A DNA stretch of 5,921 nucleotides from DASUBV01 sp035763085 (GTDB lineage Bacteria; Actinomycetota; Actinomycetes; Streptosporangiales; Streptosporangiaceae). Made by a program: the position numbers and the translations under genes. Below, in pieces: positions 5,308-5,921 of the stretch (positions are counted from its first letter, which is position 1; each line of letters opens with the position of its first letter). Location of the stretch: NCBI GenBank assembly GCA_035763085.1, contig DASUBV010000367.1:1-5921 (forward strand), given 5' to 3'. The notes beneath the pieces were generated by a model. The model made no database searches, was not told where the DNA came from, and worked only from the letters and a program-made list of their open reading frames with translations.

Positions 5308-5921
5308 ATGGAAGACGGGTCGCTCGACATCGCGACGGCGCGCGGCTGGCTGGCTCGCTGGGATGACCAGCAGCGCGGGTTCCTGCCCGACCGCGAGGAC
5401 CGGTTCACCGTTCTCATCGACGTGGTGGCCGAGATCGCGGGCCGTCCCGACCCGCTCGTCCTCGACCTGGGCTGCGGCCCGGGCTCGCTGGCCACCCGGC
5501 TGCTGGACCGGATTCCCGGCGCGACCGTCGTGGCGGTCGACGCTGACCCCGTGCTGCTGGCGCTCGGCGCGGCCGCGGCGGCTGGCCGCGACGGCCTGCG
5601 TTTTGCCGACCAGGACCTGCGGGTGCCCGGCTGGAGCACGCGGCTCGGCCTGGACCGCCCCGTCGACGCGGCGGTGAGCACCACCGCCCTGCACTGGCTG
5701 CCCGAGCGCGAGCTGGCCGCCATGTACGCCGAGCTCGCCACGGTGCTGCGGCCCGGCGGCGTGCTGGTGAACGGCGACCACCTGGAAGAGGACGAGCACG
5801 CCGCGCCGACCCTGGCCCGGCTGGGCACGGCCCTGATCAAGCGGGAGGAACAGCGCCGGTCCCCGGACGCCAGCCCGGAGGGCTGGACCGAGTGGTGGGA
5901 AGCGGTACTGGCCGATCCTGC
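5308..5921 (+). CDS. Class I SAM-dependent methyltransferase (3' end outside window)
   Basis: At least 204 residues are present and the frame is still open at the window edge. Motif I is VLDLGCGPG (51-59), the SAM-binding glycine loop. The acidic residue ending strand 2 is Asp78 in VVAVDAD. DQDL (101-104) is where the adenine-contacting acid lies. STTALHWLP (124-132) is the strand-4 region, followed by VLRPGGVLV (146-154). The ALHWL pattern and layout recall trans-aconitate-methyltransferase-like enzymes, but the substrate cannot be named from this. It has no signal peptide or membrane segment, so it is cytosolic. The start is chosen for GGAGG 11 nt upstream; in-frame ATG codons at 5299 and 5257 and a TTG at 5302 are alternatives, the one at 5257 overlapping the large palindrome. 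The gene is divergent from the CGNR protein and shares its regulatory region, so joint control is likely. Confidence 0.88.
   Translation, partial: MEDGSLDIATARGWLARWDDQQRGFLPDREDRFTVLIDVVAEIAGRPDPLVLDLGCGPGSLATRLLDRIPGATVVAVDADPVLLALGAAAAAGRDGLRFADQDLRVPGWSTRLGLDRPVDAAVSTTALHWLPERELAAMYAELATVLRPGGVLVNGDHLEEDEHAAPTLARLGTALIKREEQRRSPDASPEGWTEWWEAVLADP

Noticed and set aside
5253..5840. 195-residue minus-strand frame opposite the methyltransferase
   Set aside because: The plus strand carries SAM-binding motifs in order; the minus product is Ser/Arg-rich without motifs.

Overview
The window is very GC-rich, and its gene families (CGNR/ABATE zinc-finger protein, MiaE-like ferritin-fold protein beside a DEAD-box helicase, RecB-type nuclease with a C-terminal Cys cluster) point to a high-GC actinomycete chromosome. 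Start sites with a TANNNT box 6-8 nt upstream and no Shine-Dalgarno fit the leaderless genes common in that phylum. I see no insertion sequence, CRISPR array, tRNA, rRNA or obvious phage gene.

Layout, left to right. (1) 1-322, plus strand: the last ~106 codons of a PD-(D/E)XK/RecB-type nuclease, ending in an Ala-Pro tail. (2) 431-1447, minus: a complete alpha/beta hydrolase with a visible catalytic triad. (3) 1535-~3319, minus: a complete DEAD-box RNA helicase with an Arg/Gly-rich tail. (4) 3613-4350, plus: a ferritin-fold MiaE-like protein, divergent from the helicase and probably leaderless. (5) 4476-~5243, minus: a CGNR zinc-finger protein, probably a transcription factor. (6) ~5308-end, plus: a class I SAM-dependent methyltransferase cut off by the window edge.

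Genes 1 and 2 converge over a short inverted repeat. Genes 4 and 5 converge over a hairpin and a 14-bp tandem repeat. The helicase and MiaE-like genes share a divergent upstream region of about 290 bp. Both families act on RNA or are related to RNA-modifying enzymes, but a shared role is inference only.

The least explained part is the divergent CGNR/methyltransferase region (about 5175-5310). It holds a 33-bp near-perfect palindrome (two 14-bp arms, one mismatch, 5-bp spacer), then a perfect 8-bp-arm palindrome, plus a third copy of the TGTGAC half-site. The large palindrome is centred on the most upstream ATG of the CGNR gene. The simplest reading is an operator through which the CGNR protein, or another regulator, controls both genes. 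An RNA hairpin displaying the AUG in its loop is an alternative.
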